Shown: positions 1-5,429 of the stretch, in pieces | How the letters are laid out: every line of letters begins with the position of its first letter | How positions within the stretch are numbered: the first letter of the stretch is position 1 | Assembly: GCA_025454125.1 (NCBI GenBank) | Contig: JALOPA010000024.1 | Coordinates: 1-9,742 of the forward strand | Source: Thermodesulfobacteriota bacterium | GTDB lineage: Bacteria; Desulfobacterota; DSM-4660; Desulfatiglandales; HGW-15 | DNA: 9,742 nt | Reading direction: 5' to 3' | The notes under the pieces: model-generated | Databases searched by the model: none | What the model saw: only the letters and a program-made list of their open reading frames with translations | Told to the model about the DNA's origin: nothing | Position numbers and translations under genes: made by a program

Positions 1-453
1 ATTCTCGTGATTGGTCATATCGGACTCACCCCCCAGAGTTCGGGAGTGCTGGGAGGCCACAAAGCCCAAGGACGTACGGCAGAAGCTGCCAAATTGGTGC
101 TAGCTGACGCTATCGCCGTTCAGAATGCCGGTGCCCACATGATACTAGTGGAGGCAGTGCCACCCGAAGTCACGCGATATATCCACCGTACGCTCTCGAT
201 CCCGGTTCTCTCAATCGGGGCCGGCCCTCACTGCGACGGTCAACTTCTGATCGTGAGTGATCTGATCGGTCAATTCCAGGCGTTCACTCCCAAATTTGTG
301 AAGAAATACTGCAACGTGGCTGAGGTTATCATCAAGGCAATGTCCAAGTATTGTGAGGAAGTACGCGCCGGGCTGTTCCCTGGTGAAGAACACTGCTACC
401 GAATGATCGAAGGTGAAGAGGCGAAATTCCTCAGCAGCATGCAAGACCGATAA
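1..453 (+). CDS. panB: 3-methyl-2-oxobutanoate hydroxymethyltransferase (PanB), C-terminal half
   Basis: The frame is open from base 1, so the gene begins upstream of the window; about 150 of the roughly 265-280 residues usual for PanB are present. PanB transfers a hydroxymethyl group from 5,10-methylene-tetrahydrofolate to 2-oxoisovalerate, making ketopantoate for pantothenate and CoA synthesis in the cytoplasm. Family signatures are clear: GHIGLTPQS near the start, the LVEAVP strand whose Glu matches the catalytic acid of PanB, SIGAGPHCDGQ, and the C-terminal PKFVKKY, EVRAGLFPGEEHCY segment. It ends with TAA at 451-453 with no obvious downstream partner; panC or panD are not visible. The next gene is convergent. 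The reading frame looks intact in the part seen. A catabolic PanB-like paralogue cannot be excluded without the N-terminal half. Confidence 0.93.
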   Translation: MLVIGHIGLTPQSSGVLGGHKAQGRTAEAAKLVLADAIAVQNAGAHMILVEAVPPEVTRYIHRTLSIPVLSIGAGPHCDGQLLIVSDLIGQFQAFTPKFVKKYCNVAEVIIKAMSKYCEEVRAGLFPGEEHCYRMIEGEEAKFLSSMQDR

Positions 454-528
454 ACCACTAGGCATGCACTGAAGAGCCCATATTCTGTGGTCTTCTAGCG
501 ATGGCTACAAAGAGCGAGCTTCCAATCT

Positions 529-795
529 CTAATAAGAGTCTTTTCTCGGCAGGATGGCGTAAACATAAAGGGTCATTGATGGCTTTTTCGGGGTGAACAG
601 AATCCTCCATGGGCCTACGCGAAAACGGTAATCTCCGCCCAGTTTGCCCGTGAGGCCTCTGACATTCGGGTGCAGGAAAGGGTTGCTGGAAGACTCAAGT
701 TCGCCCAAGGCTTTCTTGATCCATTGCCTCGTTTTCTTGTCGAGTTTCAGATAGGCCTTCTCAGCAGAAGGCTTGATTTCAATCTTCCAGTTCAT
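529..795 (-). CDS. RelE/ParE-family toxin of a type II toxin-antitoxin pair
   Basis: This encodes 88 residues starting MNWKIEIKPSAEKAYLKL, typical in size and N-terminal pattern for RelE/ParE toxins. The C-terminal half carries the family core: a leucine-glycine turn (RGLTGKLGGDYRFRVG), then WRILF, then a last strand YVYAILPRKDSY. RelE members cleave mRNA in the ribosome and ParE members poison gyrase; the sequence alone does not say which applies. I chose the ATG at 795 because it gives the standard family N-terminus; the longer open frame to 906 runs through the antitoxin gene in another frame. The start lies inside the antitoxin gene (17-base overlap), the usual antitoxin-first coupled layout. 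It converges on panB. Confidence in the family is high; the exact toxin activity is unknown. Confidence 0.87.
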   Translation of the reverse strand: MNWKIEIKPSAEKAYLKLDKKTRQWIKKALGELESSSNPFLHPNVRGLTGKLGGDYRFRVGPWRILFTPKKPSMTLYVYAILPRKDSY

Positions 796-1018
796 CGAGA
801 GACTTGCCTTTAATGTTCTGCAGAACCTCTCTCTTGCCCTGTTCGATCTTCTTGACCCAGTCGGGATTAGACAAAAGATCAAGGGTTTCTCTGTGCCGTT
901 CGACATAATCGTCGACTAGGTCCGAGAGGATATCTTTCATTTCCCTTTTCTCAAGGGTTGCAATGACCTTGAGAACATCTCTTCGGTCTTCAGGGATCCG
1001 TACAGTCGCAGTTTTCAC
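779..1018 (-). CDS. Antitoxin partner of the RelE/ParE-type toxin
   Basis: This is a 79-residue protein starting at a GTG (MKTATVRIPEDRRDVLKVIATLEKRE). The start is set by a strong Shine-Dalgarno, GGAGGTGATC at 1021-1030 on this strand, two bases before the GTG. The N-terminal strand TATVRIPE followed by two helices looks like a ribbon-helix-helix DNA-binding domain. The charged C-terminal helix (IEQGKREVLQNIKGKSLDELED) would wrap and neutralise the toxin. It is the first gene of the pair and its 3' end overlaps the toxin start. A 16-bp palindrome overlaps the promoter just upstream, so autorepression by the antitoxin or the toxin-antitoxin complex is the expected control. The RHH assignment is by eye and only moderately sure; the pairing with the toxin is the stronger argument. 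Confidence 0.82.
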   Translation of the reverse strand: MKTATVRIPEDRRDVLKVIATLEKREMKDILSDLVDDYVERHRETLDLLSNPDWVKKIEQGKREVLQNIKGKSLDELED

Positions 1019-1041
1019 ACGATCACCTCCGATCTCCTGGT

Positions 1042-1070
1042 ATCCTACGCCACCAGGCGCCTGGTGTCAA
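1042..1070 (-). promoter_or_regulatory. Sigma-70-type promoter of the toxin-antitoxin operon
   Basis: Read on the minus strand, TTGACA (1065-1070) is followed by a 17-base spacer and TAGGAT (1042-1047). The -35 is a perfect consensus match and the -10 matches at four of six positions. The antitoxin Shine-Dalgarno begins 12 bases further on. The spacer is almost filled by the palindrome described separately. Confidence 0.75.
1051..1066. promoter_or_regulatory. 16-bp perfect palindrome, probable toxin-antitoxin operator
   Basis: CACCAGGCGCCTGGTG is a perfect palindrome lying between and touching the -35 and -10 boxes. A third half-site, CCTGGT, is at 1036-1041, on the other side of the -10. 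An antitoxin dimer bound here would block RNA polymerase, as expected for type II autoregulation. The palindrome is read directly from the sequence; the binding role is inferred. Confidence 0.7.
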
Positions 1071-1180
1071 CCCTGCCGAATCCCAGCCCCTTTAGAACCG
1101 GGTACGCAGGGAGGGCCGGAGTATCCTTCTATTGTGAAGATCTACACCCTGCGATCGCCTCATAGCCCATGTCGCCTGTT

Positions 1181-1310
1181 TTAAAAGATCTGGACGGTTT
1201 CGAGCGCGCGGGGTTTGGTTTCGGGAGGCTGGTTCTTCTTGAGGGCTTTTTCGTAAAACTCGCTGCCCAAGAGGGCAACACCAAGGGCGCGGGTGGGAAT
1301 GACTTCCTTT
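1181..1310 (-). pseudogene. Remnant 3' end of a second BcrA/BadF/HgdC-type activator ATPase gene
   Basis: On the minus strand this reads KEVIPTRALGVALLG, then SEFYEKALKKNQPPETKP, then RALETVQIF and a TAA stop at 1181-1183. It is nearly the same as the C-terminus of the intact activator at 2727-3569 (LYEKALKKNQPPETKP, VLETVQIL). DNA identity is about 87% by eye over about 104 bases. The glycine-rich VILTGGGGKNRG stretch through to ITGALGAALLG is cut short: about 90 bases are missing, and the junction falls where the intact gene has two copies of CGCCGGTGA. An in-frame TAA (1310-1312) precedes KEV, and no further homology is recognisable upstream, so nothing functional remains. The rest of the 1071-1466 gap holds no gene I can see: 1071-1180 and 1313-1400 are featureless to me. 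This is evidence for a former second activator copy or a partial duplication. Confidence 0.85.
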
Positions 1311-1405
1311 TAGGGTTCTAGGAATTCAGCGCCCGGAGCACTTCTGGATTAGGCTGATCACCACCACTGCGACTGAAATTCTCCTTGGAAAAGCATCTGT
1401 TTGTA

Positions 1406-1432
1406 CAATTTGAAAGTATGGCTTTCAAATTG
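1406..1432. repeat. 11-bp perfect inverted repeat upstream of the DUF4143 ATPase
   Basis: CAATTTGAAAG (1406-1416) and CTTTCAAATTG (1422-1432) are exact inverted copies around a 5-base centre, TATGG. The pair lies immediately before the Shine-Dalgarno of the leader ORF. There is no T-run after it, so an attenuator is less likely than a protein-binding site. It could be an operator for the downstream ATPase gene, or a site recognised by the ATPase itself. Confidence 0.6.
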
Positions 1433-1449
1433 ACGAAGGTGGTTTTATT

Positions 1450-1470
1450 ATGGTAAAGATCAGCCAATGA
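1450..1470 (+). CDS. Six-codon leader ORF coupled to the ATPase start
   Basis: ATG at 1450 encodes MVKISQ and ends in TGA at 1468-1470. This stop overlaps the ATPase start (ATG 1467-1469) as ATGA. It has a good Shine-Dalgarno, GAAGGTGG at 1435-1442, seven bases upstream, whereas the ATPase ATG has no clear one of its own. The arrangement suggests that ribosomes terminate and restart at ATGA. Whether the peptide itself matters is unknown; it may only serve to deliver ribosomes. Confidence 0.45.
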   Translation: MVKISQ

Positions 1471-2663
1471 TTCCCAGGACGCTTTCACATCGCCTCAAAG
1501 ACCTGGCAGGCCCTTTCCCGGTGGTCTTTCTTACCGGGCCCCGGCAGTCGGGGAAGACCACTCTCGCCCGTGCGGCCTTTCCGGAGTTCACCTACATCTC
1601 TCTGGAAGACCTTCAGAACCGGGAAGAAGCCTCGGAAGATCCGCGGGCCTTTCTTCGCCGGCTTGATGGAACCAAGGGGGCTGTTCTGGACGAAGTGCAG
1701 CGGGTGCCGGACCTGTTTTCTTACCTGCAGGGGTTCGTAGACGAACAACGCGGAGGACCTCTTGTTCTTACAGGGTCTCAGCACTTTCTCCTTTCGGAAA
1801 AGATCAGTCAGACTCTCGCCGGACGGGCCGCCATTCTGGAACTGCTCCCCCTTTCCACGGCAGAGCTATGTAGGCGTAAGGCCCTTACCCCTGAGACCTT
1901 CCTGGAGCCAGCCCACCCCGTCCCGAAGCCTGACGGCTTTGACCTCTACGAAACCATGTACAAGGGCTTTTTCCCGAGGATCCATGACCGCGATCTGGAC
2001 GCACCCGCTTGGCTCGACGGGTATGTGAGGACCTATGTGGAGCGCGATGTCCGCCAGGTGGCGGGCATTGGGGATCTGGATGCATTTGCCCGATTTCTCT
2101 CGCTCTGCGCAGGCAGGGTGGGAAGTCTTCTGAACACATCTTCCCTCGGGGCCGATTGCGGGGTGACCCACGTCACGGCCAAACGATGGATCTCTGTCTT
2201 GAGAGCCAGTTATGTGCTGGATCTCTTGCCTCCGTTCTATGAGAATTTCTCCAAGCGTCTCATCAAGAGCCCCAAACTCTATTTTGTGGACAGCGGACTT
2301 CTCTGCCACCTGCTGGGCATAAGGAAGGCTGAGGATGTGCGGATACATCCCCTGCGGGGAGCCATTTTTGAGAACTTCGTCCTCAACGAGATCCAGAAGC
2401 TGTTCCTGCATAACGGTCAAAGGCCACCCCTCTATTTCTGGCGGGATTCCCGCGGATTGGAGATAGATCTCGTGCTGGACATGGGCACAAGGCGCGTCCC
2501 TGTGGAGATCAAATCCGCAGAGACGGTTGCCGCCGACTTCTTTGATGGACTCGACCGATATATCCGTCTGTCCCGTGACTCTGGCGGGGTGCTTATCTAC
2601 GGGGGCAGTGAGGAATATAGGCGCAGGGGCCATCATGTTCGACCCTGGTGGAAATGCTCCTGA
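1467..2663 (+). CDS. Solitary AAA ATPase with DUF4143 domain (AAA_14/DUF4143 family)
   Basis: This 398-residue protein has the usual length for the family. Residues 24-31 (GPRQSGKT) are the Walker A loop, 71-76 (GAVLDE) the Walker B, and 101-105 (LTGSQ) a sensor-like strand; together these form the AAA_14 N-terminal half. From about residue 185 comes the DUF4143 part (YVRTYVERDVRQV, then KSPKLYFVDSGLLCHLLG). The C-terminal RGAIFENFVLNE, then E332-I-D334 and E347-I-K349 resemble the PD-(D/E)XK nuclease core reported for this family. Members are often scattered singly or in many copies through bacterial and archaeal genomes, and their role is not established. The start is the ATG that overlaps a leader ORF stop. 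It is the only + strand gene between panB and the window end, it faces a terminator, and it sits between duplicated activator 3' ends. A mobile or defence role is possible but unproven. Confidence 0.9.
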   Translation: MIPRTLSHRLKDLAGPFPVVFLTGPRQSGKTTLARAAFPEFTYISLEDLQNREEASEDPRAFLRRLDGTKGAVLDEVQRVPDLFSYLQGFVDEQRGGPLVLTGSQHFLLSEKISQTLAGRAAILELLPLSTAELCRRKALTPETFLEPAHPVPKPDGFDLYETMYKGFFPRIHDRDLDAPAWLDGYVRTYVERDVRQVAGIGDLDAFARFLSLCAGRVGSLLNTSSLGADCGVTHVTAKRWISVLRASYVLDLLPPFYENFSKRLIKSPKLYFVDSGLLCHLLGIRKAEDVRIHPLRGAIFENFVLNEIQKLFLHNGQRPPLYFWRDSRGLEIDLVLDMGTRRVPVEIKSAETVAADFFDGLDRYIRLSRDSGGVLIYGGSEEYRRRGHHVRPWWKCS

Positions 2664-2690
2664 CCCTTGTTGTTGCGGGGAACTTCATCA

Positions 2691-2722
2691 AGCAGGGGGC
2701 CTTGGGGCTCCCTGCTTTTCTT
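2691..2722 (+). terminator. Rho-independent terminator after the DUF4143 ATPase
   Basis: An 11-bp stem (2691-2701 with 2706-2716, one G-U pair) closes on the loop TTGG and is followed by TTTTCTT. It lies 27 bases after the ATPase stop and just before the end of the convergent activator gene. There is no T-run on the minus-strand side, so it serves the + strand. Confidence 0.85.
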
Positions 2723-2726
2723 ATCT

Positions 2727-3569
2727 TCAGAGGATCTGGACGGTTTCAAGCACGCGGGGTTTGGTTTCGGGAGGCTGGTTTTTCTTGAGGGCTTTTTCGT
2801 AAAGCTCTTTTCCAAGGAGGGCGGCGCCGAGGGCGCCGGTGATCAGGGGTTCCTGGGGCACCAGGATTTCGCAATGGAGCTGCTCGGAAAGGGCCTTGAC
2901 CAGGCCTCTGTTCTTGCCCCCCCCGCCGGTGAGAATGACTTCTTTCTGAAGCGTGAGACGCTTGACCATTCTGGCCACCCGATCGGCTAAAGATCGGTGC
3001 ACCCCGGCGATCAGATCAGGCACCGGAGTTCCTTCAGCCAATCGCGAGGCCACCTCCTGCTGGGCCCAGATCGTGCAGATGTTGCTGATCGGAGCGGGGC
3101 TGGTGCTCTGAAGGGAGACGTCTCCCATTTGCTCCAACTTCAGGCCGACGGTGTCGGCGATGACCTCCACAAAGCGGCCGCTTCCTGCGGCGCACTTGTC
3201 GTTCATGATGAAATTGGTGACTCTTCCATTGCCGTCGATCGTAATCGCTTTGCTGTCCTGGCCGCCGATGTCCACGACGGTTCTTGCCTGAGGGAAAAGG
3301 CTGCTGACCCCTTTGGCGTGGCAGCTGATTTCCGTGACTTGCTTGTCGGCAAAGGGGACATTGATTCGCCCGTACCCTGTGGAGACGATGTACGTCATCG
3401 CGTCAAAGGAAAGGCCCGCATTGAGAAGGGCTTCCTCCATGACCTTGTTGGCAAGTCTCCTCTGCTCAGGGCCGGTGGGGCCGATGACCGAGGCGATCAT
3501 CCTGTCGCTCAAGAGGACCGCCTTGGTCATGGTGGAACCGATGTCGATGCCCGCAAAGTACTGGCTCAT
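2727..3569 (-). CDS. ATP-dependent activator, BcrA/BadF/BzdQ/HgdC family (canonical copy)
   Basis: This 280-residue protein is an ASKHA-fold ATPase that hydrolyses ATP to push single low-potential electrons into a dehydratase or benzoyl-CoA reductase partner. GIDIGSTMTKAV (7-18) is the first phosphate loop, VVDIGGQDSKAI (98-109) the second, and VILTGGGGKNRG (211-222) the adenosine motif. C126 (NDKCAAGSGRF) and C165 (SNICTIWAQQE) match the two cysteines by which such homodimers hold one [4Fe-4S] cluster. I prefer the ATG at 3569; an in-frame GTG at 3608 would add 13 unlike residues. The Shine-Dalgarno is weak (GAGAGATAAGA). Length fits BcrD, BzdP/Q or HgdC rather than the about 440-residue BcrA. 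It lies 284 bases downstream of the BcrB-like gene, across a repeat-rich gap, so its cotranscription is uncertain. Its 3' end recurs as a relic at 1181-1310. Confidence 0.92.
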   Translation of the reverse strand: MSQYFAGIDIGSTMTKAVLLSDRMIASVIGPTGPEQRRLANKVMEEALLNAGLSFDAMTYIVSTGYGRINVPFADKQVTEISCHAKGVSSLFPQARTVVDIGGQDSKAITIDGNGRVTNFIMNDKCAAGSGRFVEVIADTVGLKLEQMGDVSLQSTSPAPISNICTIWAQQEVASRLAEGTPVPDLIAGVHRSLADRVARMVKRLTLQKEVILTGGGGKNRGLVKALSEQLHCEILVPQEPLITGALGAALLGKELYEKALKKNQPPETKPRVLETVQIL

Positions 3570-3614
3570 TCTTATCTCTCGCCCGCTCAGTCGCTGTCGC
3601 TCCTTCACTCAAGC

Positions 3615-3811
3615 CCGCAGAGGTCGCGGAGAAAAGCACATGGTTCGCTCAGAACAGGCGTAGGCATCGTCACAGAAAAAACAAGCCGACTTGTTTTTTT
3701 CTGTGACGAGCACTGCTCACACCGATCGCGGCGCGATCGGAGCCCCGCGTCTACGCAGGGCTCTTGAGCGAACACCAAGGTTTGGAAAACATTTTCTCTG
3801 CGTTCTCTGTG
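3615..3811. repeat. Nested inverted-repeat element in the gap between the BcrB-like gene and the activator
   Basis: Outer arms are the GCAGAG-type sequences at 3615-3635 and 3790-3811, imperfect inverted copies ending in GAGAAAA and TTTTCTC. Inside them are TTCGCTCA extended to 9 bp (3643-3651) paired with TGAGCGAAC (3765-3773), then GCGTAG (3658-3663) with CTACGC (3751-3756). The core holds a long A/T-rich hairpin (3667-3709), a small GAGC-ACT-GCTC hairpin (3708-3718) and CCGATCGC-GGC-GCGATCGG (3722-3740). No credible protein is encoded here. It looks like a non-autonomous repeat inserted in an older intergenic repeat, or a structured RNA. Confidence 0.6.
3667..3709. terminator. Long A/T-rich hairpin, possible bidirectional terminator
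   Basis: Arms 3667-3685 and 3690-3709 pair over about 19 bp with one bulged T and a 4-base loop, CCGA. On either strand the inner CAAG/CTTG stem is preceded by an A-run and followed by six or seven T, the shape of a bidirectional terminator. If it works on the minus strand, it would reduce read-through from the BcrB-like gene into the activator gene. The symmetry also fits a transposon-like palindrome, so the role is open. Confidence 0.45.
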
Positions 3812-3821
3812 TCTCTAGTGA

Positions 3822-3837
3822 GTCCGCCTGGGCGGAC
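3822..3837. repeat. Small GTCCGCC hairpin inside a GCAGAG-type repeat
   Basis: GTCCGCC (3822-3828) and GGCGGAC (3831-3837) are perfect 7-bp inverted copies around TG. The flanks, CTCTGTGTCTCT before and TGGTGAAA after, look like one continuous CTCTGTG-GTGAA repeat split by this insert. It begins 17 bases beyond the BcrB-like stop codon. There is no T-run, so it is a poor terminator. Confidence 0.45.
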
Positions 3838-3853
3838 GAACGGGTGGTGAAAT

Positions 3854-5248
3854 CTAGTCCGCCCGGTTCTGCCGGATCGACTCCAGGGTCTCGATGAAGG
3901 CGTCGATCTTGTTTCTCGTATCCACCTCGGAGTAGGACGTGATGTCGATGATGTCGCTCTCCAGGATCAGGGAAGGCAGTTCCCTGTAGGTCTTTTCTTT
4001 TTTGCCGTTCGTGACCACGTAAACTGGGATAGGCTTATAAATCTTTCCAAGCTGATGGAGCTGCCAGATGAGGCCTACGTGCCAGGTCCTGCATGAGAAC
4101 GCCTCGTGCATGACCACACCGTCGATCTTGTAGTTCTCGATGAGGCTGATCAGGCGTTCCACATCCGGCTCAGACCCTGGCCTTTTCCGGGCTTTGTCGT
4201 ACCAGAAGGTCCAGTAGCCGAGCCACCGCCACGCGAGATGTTCGATGGGATCTTTGGTTTCAGGAATGTCCATCTCGTAGAGAGGGGCCACCATCCGGTA
4301 GGTGGTCTCCGCAGGGAAACAGGCTCCTTTGCTGTTGAAATAGTTGAAATCGCTCAGGGCAAACCACGCTGGCAGACCGCCGCCCCAGAGGAGGCGGTAT
4401 TTCTCGTTCTCCACTTCGCCCTCTTTCTTGGCGATCTTCTCCTTCAATTCCTTGTTCAGGTTCAGGAAGAAGTTGTAGGAGTCCTGGGTGGCCATCATGA
4501 AATTGATGGGCACCATGGTGTTCATGGCATCCCCGGTGCCCATGGGGCAGGGCACGGCTTTCCGCAGCTCGTAGGTTTCGTGGATCAGGTTCCAGGTGCG
4601 GTCGCTCAAATCCACCAGCTCCCGCAGCCGGTCGTAGTCCATTTTCTTGCCTGTCCGCTCTTCAACGAATTTGACCAAGCCGCGCAGCTCCTTGACGATG
4701 TACTTGTGATAGTACCCCCACACCTCCCGGTGATCCTGATCCTTCTCGAACAGAGGATAGGGCAGGTCCATGTTGTAGATGGGCACATCCGGCATGTACT
4801 GCTGGGAGGCCTGATACCACTTGGCCCTCGGGTCGCAGAGAATCTGGCCCGTGGAGACCATGAAATCCGGCTTGGGCATTCCGCCCCATGGCGACTCAGG
4901 GGGCATCTGCCCGTCTTGTTCCCTCCACTGGTCAAATCCAATCCCGCAGAGCGCATAGGTGCACAGGGAGCGGGAGAGACCGAGGGATTCCGCCCTCTGG
5001 AGAAAGCGCTCCGAGTCCCTCTTGGCGCCGCAGACACCGGCGAAGTTCTCCGTCCACACGGGCAGCACGTCCAAGGCCCGCAGGATCTCTTCGTGGTGGC
5101 ACACAATGAAGGTGTACGCCAGTTTTTGTTTCCCTTCCGCCTTGGCCCGAACAGCGCCGGCGATGAATTCCTTGACCATGGGCCCGATCGAAGCGGCCGC
5201 CTGGGTTGCCGTCATTCTCTTTTTGGGTTTCTTTTGCTCTTCAGCCAT
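3854..5248 (-). CDS. 2-hydroxyacyl-CoA dehydratase / benzoyl-CoA reductase subunit, BcrB/BzdO/HgdA-like (HGD-D family)
   Basis: This encodes 464 residues, matching the longer of the two catalytic subunits in benzoyl-CoA reductases (BcrB, BzdO) and 2-hydroxyacyl-CoA dehydratases (HgdA). The family start is seen at residues 48-103: IVCHHEEILRALDVLPVWTEN, then GVCGAKRD, then a C96/C101 pair. Later come ILCDPR (136-141), IYNMDLPYPLFEKD (157-170), PCPMGTGD (233-240), and GVVMHEAFSCRTWHVG (377-392) with C386. Several of the eight cysteines (50, 73, 96, 101, 138, 234, 310, 386) are candidate [4Fe-4S] ligands. The lysine-rich N-terminal 12 residues look like a disordered extension, not a signal peptide. 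The start is fixed by AGGAGG at 5257-5262, eight bases before the ATG. It follows the BcrC-like gene after a 181-base gap and probably forms a heterodimer with it. The substrate is not deducible. Confidence 0.9.
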   Translation of the reverse strand: MAEEQKKPKKRMTATQAAASIGPMVKEFIAGAVRAKAEGKQKLAYTFIVCHHEEILRALDVLPVWTENFAGVCGAKRDSERFLQRAESLGLSRSLCTYALCGIGFDQWREQDGQMPPESPWGGMPKPDFMVSTGQILCDPRAKWYQASQQYMPDVPIYNMDLPYPLFEKDQDHREVWGYYHKYIVKELRGLVKFVEERTGKKMDYDRLRELVDLSDRTWNLIHETYELRKAVPCPMGTGDAMNTMVPINFMMATQDSYNFFLNLNKELKEKIAKKEGEVENEKYRLLWGGGLPAWFALSDFNYFNSKGACFPAETTYRMVAPLYEMDIPETKDPIEHLAWRWLGYWTFWYDKARKRPGSEPDVERLISLIENYKIDGVVMHEAFSCRTWHVGLIWQLHQLGKIYKPIPVYVVTNGKKEKTYRELPSLILESDIIDITSYSEVDTRNKIDAFIETLESIRQNRAD

Positions 5249-5270
5249 TGTCCAAACCTCCTTCCGAATC

Positions 5271-5420
5271 GTTTACCGCCGAGAGCGCAGAGAATCCATT
5301 GAACCAAACCAAGAAGTCCATCCTTGACAGGGTGACGGTCGGTTGGAGACCCGGTTTATGTTCATCGCTGACATCCTGGAGAGTAAACTCCTCTGCGTGC
5401 TCCGCGACCTCTGCGGTGAA
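5271..5420. repeat. GCAGAG-type inverted repeat pair in the gap between the two catalytic subunits
   Basis: TTTACCGCCGAGAGCGCAGAG (about 5272-5292) and, inverted, TTCACCGCAGAGG with GTCGCGGAGCACGCAGAG (5391-5420 read on the minus strand) are imperfect copies around a 98-base centre. Seventeen bases of the second arm (5400-5416) occur exactly, inverted, at 3615-3631 in the next gap. No gene or terminator is visible between them. The repeats lie inside the presumed operon. Confidence 0.6.
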
Positions 5421-5429
5421 TGGTTATTC

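Noticed and set aside
454..528. Possible terminator between panB and the toxin gene
   Set aside because: Only a weak CCAC/GTGG pairing with a long loop and no T-run is present; I see nothing supportable in this gap.
796..906. 37-residue N-terminal extension of the RelE/ParE toxin
   Set aside because: It lies wholly inside the antitoxin gene in another frame, and the family N-terminus starts at the internal ATG at 795.
1866..2636. A 256-codon open frame on the minus strand
   Set aside because: It is antisense to the DUF4143 ATPase, whose Walker motifs and domain order are clear; no motif is seen in the antisense product.
2997..3767. A 256-codon open frame on the + strand
   Set aside because: It mirrors the activator gene and runs on into the hairpin region; its composition is typical of an antisense shadow.
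3691..3897. A short + strand frame containing FLCVLCVSSESA
   Set aside because: This is a translation of the CTCTGCGTTCTCTGTG-type intergenic repeat and the antisense end of the BcrB-like gene, not a gene.
4106..5302. A 398-codon open frame on the + strand
   Set aside because: It is antisense to the BcrB-like gene, rich in His, Gly and Pro as expected from a mirrored frame, and shows no family motif.
5323..5352. TTGACA on the + strand as a promoter
   Set aside because: No matching -10 at a proper distance and no + strand gene follows; a chance match in the repeat gap.
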